Below the pieces are notes generated by a model that worked only from the letters and a program-made list of their open reading frames with translations, was not told the origin of the DNA and searched no databases. A DNA stretch of 64,000 nucleotides from Paraburkholderia saeva (GTDB lineage: Bacteria > Pseudomonadota > Gammaproteobacteria > Burkholderiales > Burkholderiaceae): NCBI RefSeq assembly GCF_907164555.1, contig NZ_CAJQZC010000004.1:62001-126000 (forward strand). The letters run 5' to 3'. A program made the translations under genes and the position numbers. This document shows, piece by piece, positions 36,106 to 45,800 of the stretch; the stretch's first letter is position 1, and every line of letters begins with the position of its first letter.

Positions 36106-36573
36106 GTGGCAGAACAAAGAAACGTATTTATCAGTCACGTCCATGAGGACGATGCGGGGCTCCAGAAGTTCAAGGATCTGCTGGCCCCAAAAGGTGTTGG
36201 CGTCCGGGATTCCTCGATTCACACGGGAAAATTCAACAACGCGACCGACGAGCACTACATCAAGACGCAGATCCTCGCGCCTGCGATCAACTGGGCCGGC
36301 GTGTTCGTCTGCTACGTCTCCCCGCTCACGAAGGACAGTGAATGGGTGAACTGGGAGATCGAATATGCGGCCAAGCAGGGGAAGCGTATCGTCGGTGTCT
36401 GGGAGCATGGCGAGAAGGAATGCGATCTTCCCGAGGCGTTGAAGCAGTATGCCGATGCGATGGTGGGCTGGAATGGCGATGCCATCATCGATGCGATCAA
36501 CGGCAAGGACACGTGGGAAAAGCCGGATGGCGGCCCCTGCGATCCGGTCCCCCTCAAGCGGCATCCCTGCTGA
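36106..36573 (+). CDS. ThsB-like TIR protein (MTH538/DUF1863 type)
   Basis: This protein of about 155 residues is a compact TIR-like domain: RNVFISHVHEDDAGLQKFKDLL, then DSSIHTGKF, ILAPAINWAGVFVCYVSP and WVNWEIEYAAKQGKRI. The glutamate in WVNWE is in the catalytic position seen in ThsB. The start is uncertain: GTG 36106 follows GGGGGCGGGAA, and an in-frame ATG lies at 36076 without a clear ribosome site. Its stop overlaps the Nmad2 start, joining it to the MazG/UDG genes. It would produce an NAD-derived messenger on infection. Confidence 0.78.
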   Translation: MAEQRNVFISHVHEDDAGLQKFKDLLAPKGVGVRDSSIHTGKFNNATDEHYIKTQILAPAINWAGVFVCYVSPLTKDSEWVNWEIEYAAKQGKRIVGVWEHGEKECDLPEALKQYADAMVGWNGDAIIDAINGKDTWEKPDGGPCDPVPLKRHPC

Positions 36574-37199
36574 TGGCCCGCGTTCACTCTTACGTGGTGC
36601 GCTACGACAGCGGTTTCGCACCCAATCCCTTCTACGGCTACTGCACCCTCGCCACCTGCAAGCCCTCGATCCGGCGCAGCGCGTCCGTTGGCGACTGGGT
36701 GGTTGGCAGCGGCAGCAACGATCGAAGCGTGCGTCGTGGCGGGCATCTGGTGTACGCGATGCGGGTCACGGACACGCTCACATTCGATGAATATGGCGCA
36801 GATCCGCGTTTCGGCTCGAAGAAGCCGTTTCGTCACGGGAGCCGCAAGCAAAGTTGTGGCGACAACATCTACTTCAGGGACGGGCCGCAGGCACCTTGGG
36901 AACAGCGCGATTCGTTCCACTCGCTGCCCGACGGTTCGCTCAATCCGGATCACGTGTGTAGGGACACAGGTGTAAACCGGGTGCTGGTCAGTGACGACTT
37001 TATCTATTTTGGTGGCGAGGGTCCGGCGTTTCCCGAAGACCTGAAAGACCAGCAAGGTCGCCTGCTGTGCAAGTCGGGGATTGGCCTGACGACGTTCGAC
37101 GATCCATTGCTGGTCGCCGGCCTTGAACAGTGGATTCGCAGTCTGGGGGCGACGGGGTATCAGGGAGCGCCGTTCGAATGGTTAACGCTTCGCAGGTGA
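36573..37199 (+). CDS. Nmad2-like nucleotide-modification-associated protein
   Basis: This 208-residue protein matches the Nmad2 pattern (nucleotide modification associated domain 2): RYDSGFAPNPFYGYCTLATC near the N-terminus, SVGDWVVGSGSNDRS next, then HLVYAMRVTDTLTFDEY and a C-terminal GIGLTTFDDPLL region. Nmad domains are found with DNA base-modification and conflict genes, and may recognise or process modified nucleotides; no catalytic mechanism is proven. ATG 36573 overlaps the preceding TGA stop, and the MazG gene starts three bases after its own stop, so the run is one operon. Confidence 0.7.
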   Translation: MARVHSYVVRYDSGFAPNPFYGYCTLATCKPSIRRSASVGDWVVGSGSNDRSVRRGGHLVYAMRVTDTLTFDEYGADPRFGSKKPFRHGSRKQSCGDNIYFRDGPQAPWEQRDSFHSLPDGSLNPDHVCRDTGVNRVLVSDDFIYFGGEGPAFPEDLKDQQGRLLCKSGIGLTTFDDPLLVAGLEQWIRSLGATGYQGAPFEWLTLRR

Positions 37200-37202
37200 T
37201 CG

Positions 37203-38342
37203 ATGAAGAAGGAAGGTACCCTATTGCTGTCCGACTACGCGGCGCAGATTGCACCCACGGACGTTCTTGGCCGGAGCGATTTCAGCCCTGTGCTCCAAGG
37301 GCTGTATGGCGAGGTCGGCGGGATCATGACGACGGCCAAGAAGCACGTGCGCGAGCAATCCGCCTTCCCGGGTTTCCGCAAGGCGGCGGAAGAAGAATTC
37401 GGCGATACCCTGTGGTATCTGGCTGCCATCTGCCGACGTCTCGACGTCCCGCTTGAAGAAGTGTTCGCCGAGGCGGCGAATCACGGCAACTTCAGGAATG
37501 TGGGAGCGGCGAGCGACGTCATGGAAGGCGCGATGGCCTACATCGCGGTGCCCGTCGCCGTTCCCGTTCCGCTTGACACGACGTTGGTGCGACTGGGGCA
37601 GTCGGCCGCAGCCCTGCTCGGATCGGTTGCTCCGGATCGAGCCGGTCTGGTCGCATTTGCCCGGGCCTATCTGGATGCGATGCATGCGGCAAAACTCGCT
37701 TTCTCGGACGTGGCGCGTGGCAATATCCGGAAAGCGCGCGGGGCGTTTCTGGAGCCCGGGACGGCCGATCTGGCCAGCCTTGATTTCGACAGGGCGTTCG
37801 GACGCGAAGAGCAGCTGCCCAGGGAATTCCGGATCAGGGTCAATCAGCGCGGCAGCGGCAAGAGCTACCTTCAGTGGAACGACGTTTTCATTGGGGATCC
37901 TCTGACCGACAACATCGCGGACCACGATGGTTACCGGTTTCACGACGTCTTTCATTTCGCGTATGCGGCGATATTGCACTGGTCGCCGGTGATACGCGCG
38001 TTGATCAAGCACAAGCGAAAGAGCAATTCGAGGTACGATGAAGAGCAGGATGGCGGGCGGGCGATCGTTGTTGAAGAAGGGCTCACGGCTTGGATTTTCT
38101 CGAAGGCCAAGGAACTCAATTTCTTCGAGAACCAGAAGAAGGTTTCTCTTGGGATCCTGAAGACCATCGCTGAATTCGTGAGCGGCTACGAAGTCGAAAA
38201 ATGCCCGCTTAAGCTTTGGGAGCGGGCGATCCTGGACGGCTATGCGGTATTTCGTCAAATGAAAGAAAATGAAGGTGGCTGGATCGTTGGTAACCGGGAA
38301 CAACGTACCATTGCCTATCTGCCACTTGAGCCAAAGGAATGA
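37203..38342 (+). CDS. MazG-like nucleotide pyrophosphohydrolase with C-terminal extension
   Basis: This 379-residue protein starts with a MazG-type all-alpha NTP pyrophosphatase domain (about residues 25-105). The metal-binding motifs are GLYGEVGG and EEFGDTLWYL (EExxD). A large C-terminal domain of about 250 residues follows, with DHDGYRFHDVFHFAYAAILH and VVEEGLTAWIF; the HD/HH residues there hint at another metal site. MazG domains cleave NTPs or modified dNTPs, so in this operon it could deplete nucleotides or remove modified ones. ATG 37203 follows immediately on Nmad2 and the stop overlaps the UDG-like start (ATGA). Confidence 0.75.
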   Translation: MKKEGTLLLSDYAAQIAPTDVLGRSDFSPVLQGLYGEVGGIMTTAKKHVREQSAFPGFRKAAEEEFGDTLWYLAAICRRLDVPLEEVFAEAANHGNFRNVGAASDVMEGAMAYIAVPVAVPVPLDTTLVRLGQSAAALLGSVAPDRAGLVAFARAYLDAMHAAKLAFSDVARGNIRKARGAFLEPGTADLASLDFDRAFGREEQLPREFRIRVNQRGSGKSYLQWNDVFIGDPLTDNIADHDGYRFHDVFHFAYAAILHWSPVIRALIKHKRKSNSRYDEEQDGGRAIVVEEGLTAWIFSKAKELNFFENQKKVSLGILKTIAEFVSGYEVEKCPLKLWERAILDGYAVFRQMKENEGGWIVGNREQRTIAYLPLEPKE

Positions 38343-39001
38343 AGAACCATCCGTTTGTTGAGGCAGTGGCCTCGCTGCAGTTTGAAGACTGTTTCAATCC
38401 CTATTCGGATCGTTGTGAAGTGCATGACCGGCGTGACGCGCCGCGTCGCCGCGCGGCCGCGCTTTCCGCCATGGTGCGGTGCGCGGTGCAGGAGCCAGTG
38501 GACGCAATCTGGATCGGGCGGGACCTCGGATACCGGGGAGGGCGTCGTACAGGGCTGGCGCTGACTGACGACGTTCATATCAGTCAGCATGCCAGACGAT
38601 GGAATCTTGAGCTTTCCGAAGAGCGCCCGACGAAAGGCAGCGCGGTGTCGGAACGGACTGCGGCAGTGATATGGAACATGCTGGAGCACATCGATGCTCG
38701 CATTTTTCTGTGGAATGTCTTCCCGCTTCATCCGCATGATGCGGGCGATCCCTTCTCCAACCGGCAACATAATGCCCGCGAACGACGCGCCGGGGAAGAA
38801 CTGCTGCAGCAACTCATCGTCCTGCTACGGCCGGCCCGGATTGTTGCCATCGGCAACGACGCCGCAGCTGCGGCGAATCGCATTACCGGTTCTGTGCCTG
38901 TGATCTGCGTGAGACACCCCAGCTATGGAGGACAGACGCAGTTTCAGCAGCAGATCGCCGATCTGTATGGACATTCGGCGAGGGCGGACTCACTGTTTTG
39001 A
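38339..39001 (+). CDS. Uracil-DNA-glycosylase-superfamily protein
   Basis: This 220-residue protein has the UDG fold pattern: AIWIGRDLGYRGGRRTGLALT as motif 1 region, LWNVFPLHPHDAGDP in the middle, and VRHPSYGG near the C-terminus, equivalent to the HPS motif of UDG enzymes. It is not one of the well-known families I can name. Encoded at the end of a TIR-SLOG-Nmad2-MazG operon, it may excise modified or uracil bases in phage or host DNA as an effector step. The start overlaps the MazG stop. Confidence 0.72.
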   Translation: MKNHPFVEAVASLQFEDCFNPYSDRCEVHDRRDAPRRRAAALSAMVRCAVQEPVDAIWIGRDLGYRGGRRTGLALTDDVHISQHARRWNLELSEERPTKGSAVSERTAAVIWNMLEHIDARIFLWNVFPLHPHDAGDPFSNRQHNARERRAGEELLQQLIVLLRPARIVAIGNDAAAAANRITGSVPVICVRHPSYGGQTQFQQQIADLYGHSARADSLF

Positions 39002-39185
39002 CCCGTTACTTCCCTTGACGATACGGGGTCGCTCGACAGACGCAACTAGCGTCCATGTTGCAGCTTTCCCTGCGATCGATGACGACCTGGCCACGACGTC
39101 GCCCCAATGAGGCTGCGTGGATGTTGTCCGCAGTGCGGTGGCGACCGATTCGTCGAATTCAACCGCTCATCAACAGGATATCTCA

Positions 39186-40802
39186 ATGCCTTCCAGACAA
39201 CCTCTTGCAGGCGTACGTGTTCATCTGTCGGGATCCGTCCCGGACGCGCACAACCAGGAAATATGTCTATTCGTCAAACGGCTTTGTACAGCGATATTCA
39301 ATGAAGGAGGCGCCGTCATTCACGGCAGTCATCCGAGCTTTACCGAACCATTGGAAGAAGCCGCGCGGGCGTTTATTGCCGCCGGCGGAGAAGTCGGCGC
39401 CTTGACGCTCGTGCGCGCGCAGAAGTATGCCCAGACCCCTGAGCAGATCGAGGAGATAGAAAGGCAGCGGCAATTTGCTGTGGTCCAGGTGGTGCCTGCC
39501 GAGGCGGAGGGCGAGCATGCCGGCGAGCTGACTCCGATGCGCGACTGGATGGCGCAGCGATCCGACGTTGTGATCTGCGTGGGTGGAAGATGGTGGGATA
39601 CGAACAAGGCCAAGGCCGGCGTTCCGACCGAACTCGATGTGATGCTTGATCTCGGCAAACCCGCCTTTGTCGTCGCTGGCTTTGGCGGCGCCATTTCGGG
39701 CTACCTAAACGACAATCCGGGATTGCTGTCGAGCCTGCAAAACGGGCTGCCCGACGAAGAAAACAGGAAGATTGCGCATGAAACTTCCGTTGAGAGCATC
39801 GTCGGTTCGATTATCAACCAGTTAAAGCGCTTGCCCCTTGTGCGACGTAGCGTCGATCGCGGACGCAATTTCAGAATCCTTGCGCTTGACGGTGGTGGAT
39901 TGCGCGGAACCTTTACCGCAGCCGTTCTGGCAAAGTGGGATGACATGCTCGGCAGTGGTGGTGGGAACAGCCTCGTTTCTCACTTTGACCTGGTGGCCGG
40001 AACGTCAACCGGCGCCATTCTCGCGATTGGTCTCGGGCTGGGAATCAAGCCAGGTGAGATACTGAATTTTTATCGGGACAAGGGGCCGCAAATTTTCCCG
40101 AAAGACAGGACCCTGAGGCACTGGTTGCGCTCGAAGCACGAGTCCTCGACACTGCGTGGTTTGTTGGAGCAGGTCTACGGTGACCGAAAGATGTCGGACT
40201 CGTCGTGCAGGCTGGTCATTCCAACGGTGAGAGCCAAACATGGGCAGGCTGAAGCGCTGGTTACGCCGCACAGTCCCGACCGGACTGCATTCAGAGATAT
40301 ACCGGCAGTTGATGCCGCGCTGGCTTCGTCAGCCGCGCCGACCTATTTTGACGAATCGCTATGGAGTGGGCCGATTGTGCCGGAAGTTTTCCTGGACGGC
40401 GGTGTCTGGGCAAACAATCCGATCCTGCCAGCGCTGGCAGAGTCTGTGCGGCATCTCAAGATCCCATTGGACCGGATTGACGTCCTGAGCATCGGGACAT
40501 TGAGTAGCGAGTCCGATTTTACGGACTCGCTGGGAAGGGGTAAGGCCGGGTGGGCCTTGCACAGCGTGGATCTCTTCTTCGCGGCCCAGCAACATGGCGC
40601 GTTGCTTCTCGCCGAGAGCTTTCTGGGGCCAACCCGTCATCTCAGGGTGAATCAGCAAACCCCGATCGAGATCAAGCTCGATGATGCCGAGGCGATCGAC
40701 GAGATGGCGGCCAGGGGAAATGAAGCGGGCAAGGACTCGTTCGCTGCGGTTCGATCCCGATTTTTGGATGGTATGCGTGTGCCCGACTGGAAAAGATACT
40801 GA
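39186..40802 (+). CDS. SLOG-patatin fusion, predicted signal-activated phospholipase
   Basis: This 538-residue protein joins a SLOG-like sensor and a patatin lipase. Residues about 8-215 show RVHLSGSVPDAHNQEIC, GGAVIHGSHPSFTEPLEE, SDVVICVGGRWW and FVVAGFGGAISGY. The patatin part has LDGGGLRGTF, the nucleophile motif GTSTG, and the catalytic aspartate motif LDGGVWANNP. In CBASS and related systems patatin effectors degrade membranes when a messenger binds; here SLOG should be the switch. ATG 39186 starts the conserved part. Two TIR genes follow, which could supply the ligand. Confidence 0.82.
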   Translation: MPSRQPLAGVRVHLSGSVPDAHNQEICLFVKRLCTAIFNEGGAVIHGSHPSFTEPLEEAARAFIAAGGEVGALTLVRAQKYAQTPEQIEEIERQRQFAVVQVVPAEAEGEHAGELTPMRDWMAQRSDVVICVGGRWWDTNKAKAGVPTELDVMLDLGKPAFVVAGFGGAISGYLNDNPGLLSSLQNGLPDEENRKIAHETSVESIVGSIINQLKRLPLVRRSVDRGRNFRILALDGGGLRGTFTAAVLAKWDDMLGSGGGNSLVSHFDLVAGTSTGAILAIGLGLGIKPGEILNFYRDKGPQIFPKDRTLRHWLRSKHESSTLRGLLEQVYGDRKMSDSSCRLVIPTVRAKHGQAEALVTPHSPDRTAFRDIPAVDAALASSAAPTYFDESLWSGPIVPEVFLDGGVWANNPILPALAESVRHLKIPLDRIDVLSIGTLSSESDFTDSLGRGKAGWALHSVDLFFAAQQHGALLLAESFLGPTRHLRVNQQTPIEIKLDDAEAIDEMAARGNEAGKDSFAAVRSRFLDGMRVPDWKRY

Positions 40803-40976
40803 TCACCCGGGCTCGATGAATTATGGTGGCTGACGACACCGCTCATCTATTGGGCAGTTGCGTTCCCGCGACGTACGGCCTGAGATGGGAACGTTGCGAT
40901 GGAGTGCCGCCGAAGCCGACCGACCTTCTGGTCGACGTTGGTGGATATGTACGTTATCCAATTTACGGGGAAACTC

Positions 40977-41558
40977 ATGGTAAAGAGAGTATTTTTCAGC
41001 TTTCACTATCAGGATGTAATCGACTTTCGCGCGAACGTCGTCCGCAATCATTGGGTGGCAAAGGATGACCGGGAAGACGCAGGATTCTTCGATGCATCTA
41101 TCTGGGAGGAGAGCAAGAAGAAGGGGACAACTGCGCTTAAAAAGTTGATTCACGACGGCCTCGAAAACACGACGAACACCTGTGTGCTGATCGGGTCGCA
41201 GACGTACGCTCGTCCGTGGGTTCGCTATGAAATCTTCTATAGCATCTGGCGTGGAAATCACGTGTTTGGTGTACACATCAACCAAATTAAGGGAAAGGAC
41301 GGGAAGATCAAAGCAAACGGGCCGAACCCGTTTGATTATCTTGCATTGAAATATAGTGCAGACGGAAAGTCCGTCGAGCCGATGGAGGCGAAAGATGGCA
41401 AGTGGATCCCGTTTGCGGAGTTCGGAGCTTATGAGCTCAGACAGGTAGCGCCGGAGGGACGTTGGGGCAAGACCGTATCGCTGTCTTCTCTGGGCTTCAA
41501 GACCTACTGCTGGTCAGCTGACGACGGCTACAACTCTTTTGCGAATTGGGTGAAATAG
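40977..41558 (+). CDS. ThsB-like TIR protein (DUF1863 type)
   Basis: This 193-residue protein is a ThsB-like TIR domain. It shows RVFFSFHYQDVIDFRANVV, FFDASIWEESKKKG, CVLIGSQTYARPWVRYEIFYS and VFGVHINQIKGKDGK. The glutamate in WVRYE matches the catalytic position. It follows the SLOG-patatin gene by 174 bases and is a good candidate to produce that protein's activating ligand. ATG 40977 begins the conserved domain; the frame upstream to 40899 is not conserved-looking. Confidence 0.8.
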   Translation: MVKRVFFSFHYQDVIDFRANVVRNHWVAKDDREDAGFFDASIWEESKKKGTTALKKLIHDGLENTTNTCVLIGSQTYARPWVRYEIFYSIWRGNHVFGVHINQIKGKDGKIKANGPNPFDYLALKYSADGKSVEPMEAKDGKWIPFAEFGAYELRQVAPEGRWGKTVSLSSLGFKTYCWSADDGYNSFANWVK

Positions 41559-41718
41559 TTGTCTCATAGACCGGGGCGGCATTCGTGCCGCTAAAGTTGA
41601 GCGCTAGGCTCGCATCAGAACTTTGCTGGGTCGTTACGTGGCATTTGTCGGCAGTGATGCAGTGAGAGCCGAGCAATTTTGAAGTGTTTGCTTGATTGGA
41701 AATTCTGATAGAAGCGAC

Positions 41719-42654
41719 ATGGACGACAAGAAAGCAGTCTTTATTTCGTATGCTTGGGGCGGAGTGCTTGATAGGAAAGAGGAGTTGCGAACGGATATCG
41801 TGACCTCCCTTTCAACTGAATTCTCAGTTTTCTGGGATCGTCGCAGCATTTCGTTTGGCGAAGTGCCCGAAGAAGTAGTATCGAACGCTTTGCAAAGGCG
41901 GCCACTTGTCGTCTTTTGTCTGTGCGACGAGGAATACATCGCGGCTGCGTCCACGGTCGACTCGGGTGTATACCGCGAGCTCGCAATGTTGGCGCAGATT
42001 TCGGCTTCAAAAGAGGTGCGTGTAGTTCCAGTCCTGCTTGATGGCGAATGTCTTCCCAGGTTACCTGCGCCACTTTCCGGTCGAGTGCCTCTCGACATCT
42101 CTGAGGTATACGCGCGGGGTCTCAAGCTAGGTCAAACGATGTGGGCCGTTGCGTCGGGCGCGTCTCAGGAAGATGTAACCAGGTCGCTGTCCGAGCAACT
42201 TCGTCGTGCAAATGTGCGGGATAAGGCAACGGCTTATTTTCGCGACTCGCCAACCAGCCTATATGGTTGCGGCCGTACTCACGTAGTTGAGGACGGCTTG
42301 GGGAGAATTTTGCGGCCGCCGCAGTGGATGATGGATCGCATAGAGTGGAAGCGAAGGCTATTGGAGGAGGACGATGCTTTCTGGCCGACAAAGGGAATTT
42401 GGCAATGGCATCGCGGTACGGCCTCCTCGGGACTGTGTGCGTTGGGAATGGCGGCGTGTGCCGCGTTCTTCCCAAAGGAACCAGACGCCGACTATGTAAA
42501 AGCGATCGCGCGGGCGGGTATTCTTCTCGCGGAAGGTTTTTTCTCGTTCCATAATACAAACGAACCCTTCACGCTCGAATCGGAAGAACTTGTTAACACG
42601 TTGATCTCCAGGGATGGCATTGACACGTTGGAGCGCCTCCTCCCATCGGTCTAA
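41719..42654 (+). CDS. TIR-domain protein with novel C-terminal domain
   Basis: This 311-residue protein has an N-terminal TIR domain (residues about 3-150: KAVFISYAWGGVLDRKEEL, FSVFWDRRSISFGEVPEEVV, SGVYRELAMLAQI), with a glutamate in YRELA at the catalytic position. The remaining 160 residues (WKRRLLEEDDAFWPTKGIWQ, LCALGMAACAAFFP) match no family that I know. It sits between the ThsB-like gene and the large STAND gene and could belong to either. ATG 41719 is the first reasonable start. Confidence 0.72.
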   Translation: MDDKKAVFISYAWGGVLDRKEELRTDIVTSLSTEFSVFWDRRSISFGEVPEEVVSNALQRRPLVVFCLCDEEYIAAASTVDSGVYRELAMLAQISASKEVRVVPVLLDGECLPRLPAPLSGRVPLDISEVYARGLKLGQTMWAVASGASQEDVTRSLSEQLRRANVRDKATAYFRDSPTSLYGCGRTHVVEDGLGRILRPPQWMMDRIEWKRRLLEEDDAFWPTKGIWQWHRGTASSGLCALGMAACAAFFPKEPDADYVKAIARAGILLAEGFFSFHNTNEPFTLESEELVNTLISRDGIDTLERLLPSV

Positions 42655-42868
42655 AATGCCGCCGAGTAATTTGGAATCTCCGGCGTCTGCGCTTGTTGCG
42701 TTCAACATCAGGACGACGTTCGGCCACCAGTGCCGGCCATGGTGGGCGGCAACAGCAGCGTAAGCTGGATCGCCGAGTGACCTCTTCTCAGGAGGATGTC
42801 CGCCAAGGCGAATACCTAACGGGCGCTCAGGTTCCGGTTCACTGCACTGAAATAACCCAGGATATTCC

Positions 42869-45800
42869 ATGACGAAAAACGTGGCGCCTCCGAAGAGCAC
42901 GAGTGGCGGTGGGTTTCTGTTCGAAGATAAGGTTTGCGCCTGGTTCGTCGTTCAGATGCTTTGCGGTGAAGCCCCGCTTGAACCGATTCTGGGAGCGGCG
43001 ACCAGAATTGACTTTCAGACGCGGCCAGACGGATGGTTTCTGGATGACGTGCTTCTGACGACGCACGGACAGAACGGTCCGCATCGCTTCGCGTGGTCCA
43101 TCAAAAGCAATACCCAATTCGGCACGGTCAGCGCGCCTTCCGATTTTGTTGAAACAGTCTGGGCCCAGTATCTGCACGAAGGCTCCAGTATCTTCGATCG
43201 GCTACGTGACTACATGGGTCTTGTGACGACGCCTCTCGACGTTGAATTTCGCGCATCGTTGGAGTTCGTGTTGACCACGGCCAATGCGACGTCCAGTGAC
43301 CTGCTTCCCGGAAGGTACGCGCAAGAGGGCTGGGCTAGCGATGCCAGGCGGTCGTTGTTCGGCAGTTTTCACTGTCCGGTTGACCTGGCAAATCGCAAGG
43401 GGGCCACAGGCACCGACACCGGGAGGTTGTTGAACCGTCTGCGCTTCCTTCAGTTCGACTTTGATGCGCAGGTGTCGGAATCCGAAAAGCGTGCCGTTGA
43501 AGCATGCCGACGGATATTGCGGAGTGGACGATACGAGGACGCGCAGGCCATGTGGCATAGCATTCTCGGAATAACGGCCGACTACCGGACCACAGCTAAA
43601 GGGATCGACAGGCAGACCCTGTTACAGCGGCTTCCCGCCCGGTTCGGGATTCTCGAGCTTCCCGATTACCGCGATGACTGGAACCGTCTGCGTTCGCTCA
43701 CGAATGCGAATATGGCACTCGTTAGGGATACCATCGGTAAAGAAATTCGGCTCCAAGATACCGACCTTCGGTCCGCGCTGCGGGAAGCACTGGACGATTA
43801 TAATGGAGCTGTTTTGACCGGGGATTCGGGTGTCGGCAAGTCTGCTGCAGTGAAGGCCTTTGCTGAGACACTTGAGAGCAGCGGCGAAGCGGTCCTGTGG
43901 TTCAATCCGTCATCATTCGACAAACCTGACTTCGCAGCGTTTCAGTCAGACTTGGGGTTGGCCCATACGCTTGAAGAGTTGTTTCGGTCGGTATCAAGCC
44001 ACACACGCCTGATTGTCCTCGATGGGTTCGATCGTTTGTATGTGCCAGGCGCGATGCGGCTGGTTGCGACATTGATGCGGTTTGTGCAAGTTGATGAGGC
44101 GGCGACTCCGTGGAAGACGATTGTCACGTGCCAGACACATGACTGGCCGCGATTGAGGAACAGCCTGACGGACGCCGGGCTCCCGGTGAGTGATTGGCCG
44201 TGCATCAACGTAGAAACCTGGTCGGCAGATGCTCTTCGTCCGGTCTGGGATGCCATTCCTGGAACCGCGCGCCTGAAGTCAAGGAAGAAGCTTCAATCGC
44301 TATGGGGCAATCTGAAAATACTGGATCTGCTTGCAACACGGATATCGGCGGGCAATAACGTCGAAACGTCCGGATGGGTTGGGGAAGCGGACGTTGCCGC
44401 CTGGTACTGGGACAGTTATGTGCGCAGTGGCGATACCCCGCACGCACGTGAGCGGTTCGCGATGATGCTTGCGGAGAAGGAAGCGAATGAGCTCCGTTCG
44501 GCTCTCCCGCTTGATGCATTTGAAGTAGCTGAATTGACGCCCTATGAGGCCCTAAGACTGGATGGTGTGTGCCAGACGACTCCCGAGGGGAGAATCAGGT
44601 TCGCGCACGATCTGTTCGGCGATTGGGGAAGGTTACGGATACTTGTTTCGCATGCCGATGACTTTCCCCGTTTTATTGGGACAAGAATCAACTCGCCGCT
44701 CTGGCACCGCGCGATCCGTCTGTATGGCACATATCTTCTCGAAAATGGCAACGACGTGGATCGTTGGCGCTCGGTCAGACGGGTCCTGAACGCGGAAGAC
44801 AATACGATCGCGAACGATCTGCTGCTGGAAGCCGCCATATTTTCAGCTGACCCCTCTGAAATACTCGACAGGCTGAAGGCGGACCTGCTCGCGGAAAACG
44901 GTGCTGACCTGCGAAGACTTCTGGGCAGATTTTTAGCATCCGCCACCGTCCCTGACGTTCGATACGAAACTGATGGGCAGCCGTTGAATCCTCGCCTTGC
45001 GTCGCGCCTGCGTTCGCCCACGTGGGGGGATTGGCCACCGATGCTTGGATTCCTGTTCAGGAACAGGAACGACGTCGTGGCATGCGCAGCCGAGGAAGTC
45101 GCGAAAATTGCAGACCTCTGGTTCAGGCATACGCCTGAGGACTTCCCATTTCGCAAGGAAATGGCAACGATCGGTCTGCTTCTCGGCGAGGTCGCGCATC
45201 GTGGATGGCGCGACCGGACCGTGCATGTTGCCAGAAGGAAGCTGCTGTATCGCACAGCGCTTGCGGGCGCTGCTCATTACCCTGATGAAGTCGCCAGGTT
45301 CGCATTGAAAGCTGCGATGCGCGATGGCAGCGAAGAGGACAACGATGATGTGGGGGACGAAATGCTTCCCTTCGGCATTACGTTCGATCCCCGGTACGAT
45401 TCCACGGCAGCTCCCGAAGAGCCATGGCCGGACGGTCCCCATGGACGCGTCGATGACGATTTCCGGGACGCAATACTTGATGAGGGAGCGCTCATCCCGC
45501 TAATGCGGATTCGACCTGCCGTCGCGCGTGAAATCATTCTGGCTGTGATGCTGAAGAAACGCCGACGTTTCGACTGGCACAACCATGTCCATCATAGTCA
45601 TGATCTCGACCTGCATCATGGAGATGACTGGAGCATCCCGCTTTTCACGCAGGGTCCATTTTTGTCACTTCTGCAATGTGATTTTAGCGAGGGGTTAGAG
45701 ACGATTGCACGCCTGGTCGATTTCGCCAGTGAGCGCTGGATGTACTACACACAGCTTGCCGCTGAGGAATACCGCTCTCAGCCCGCGGAGGCTGATCTTG

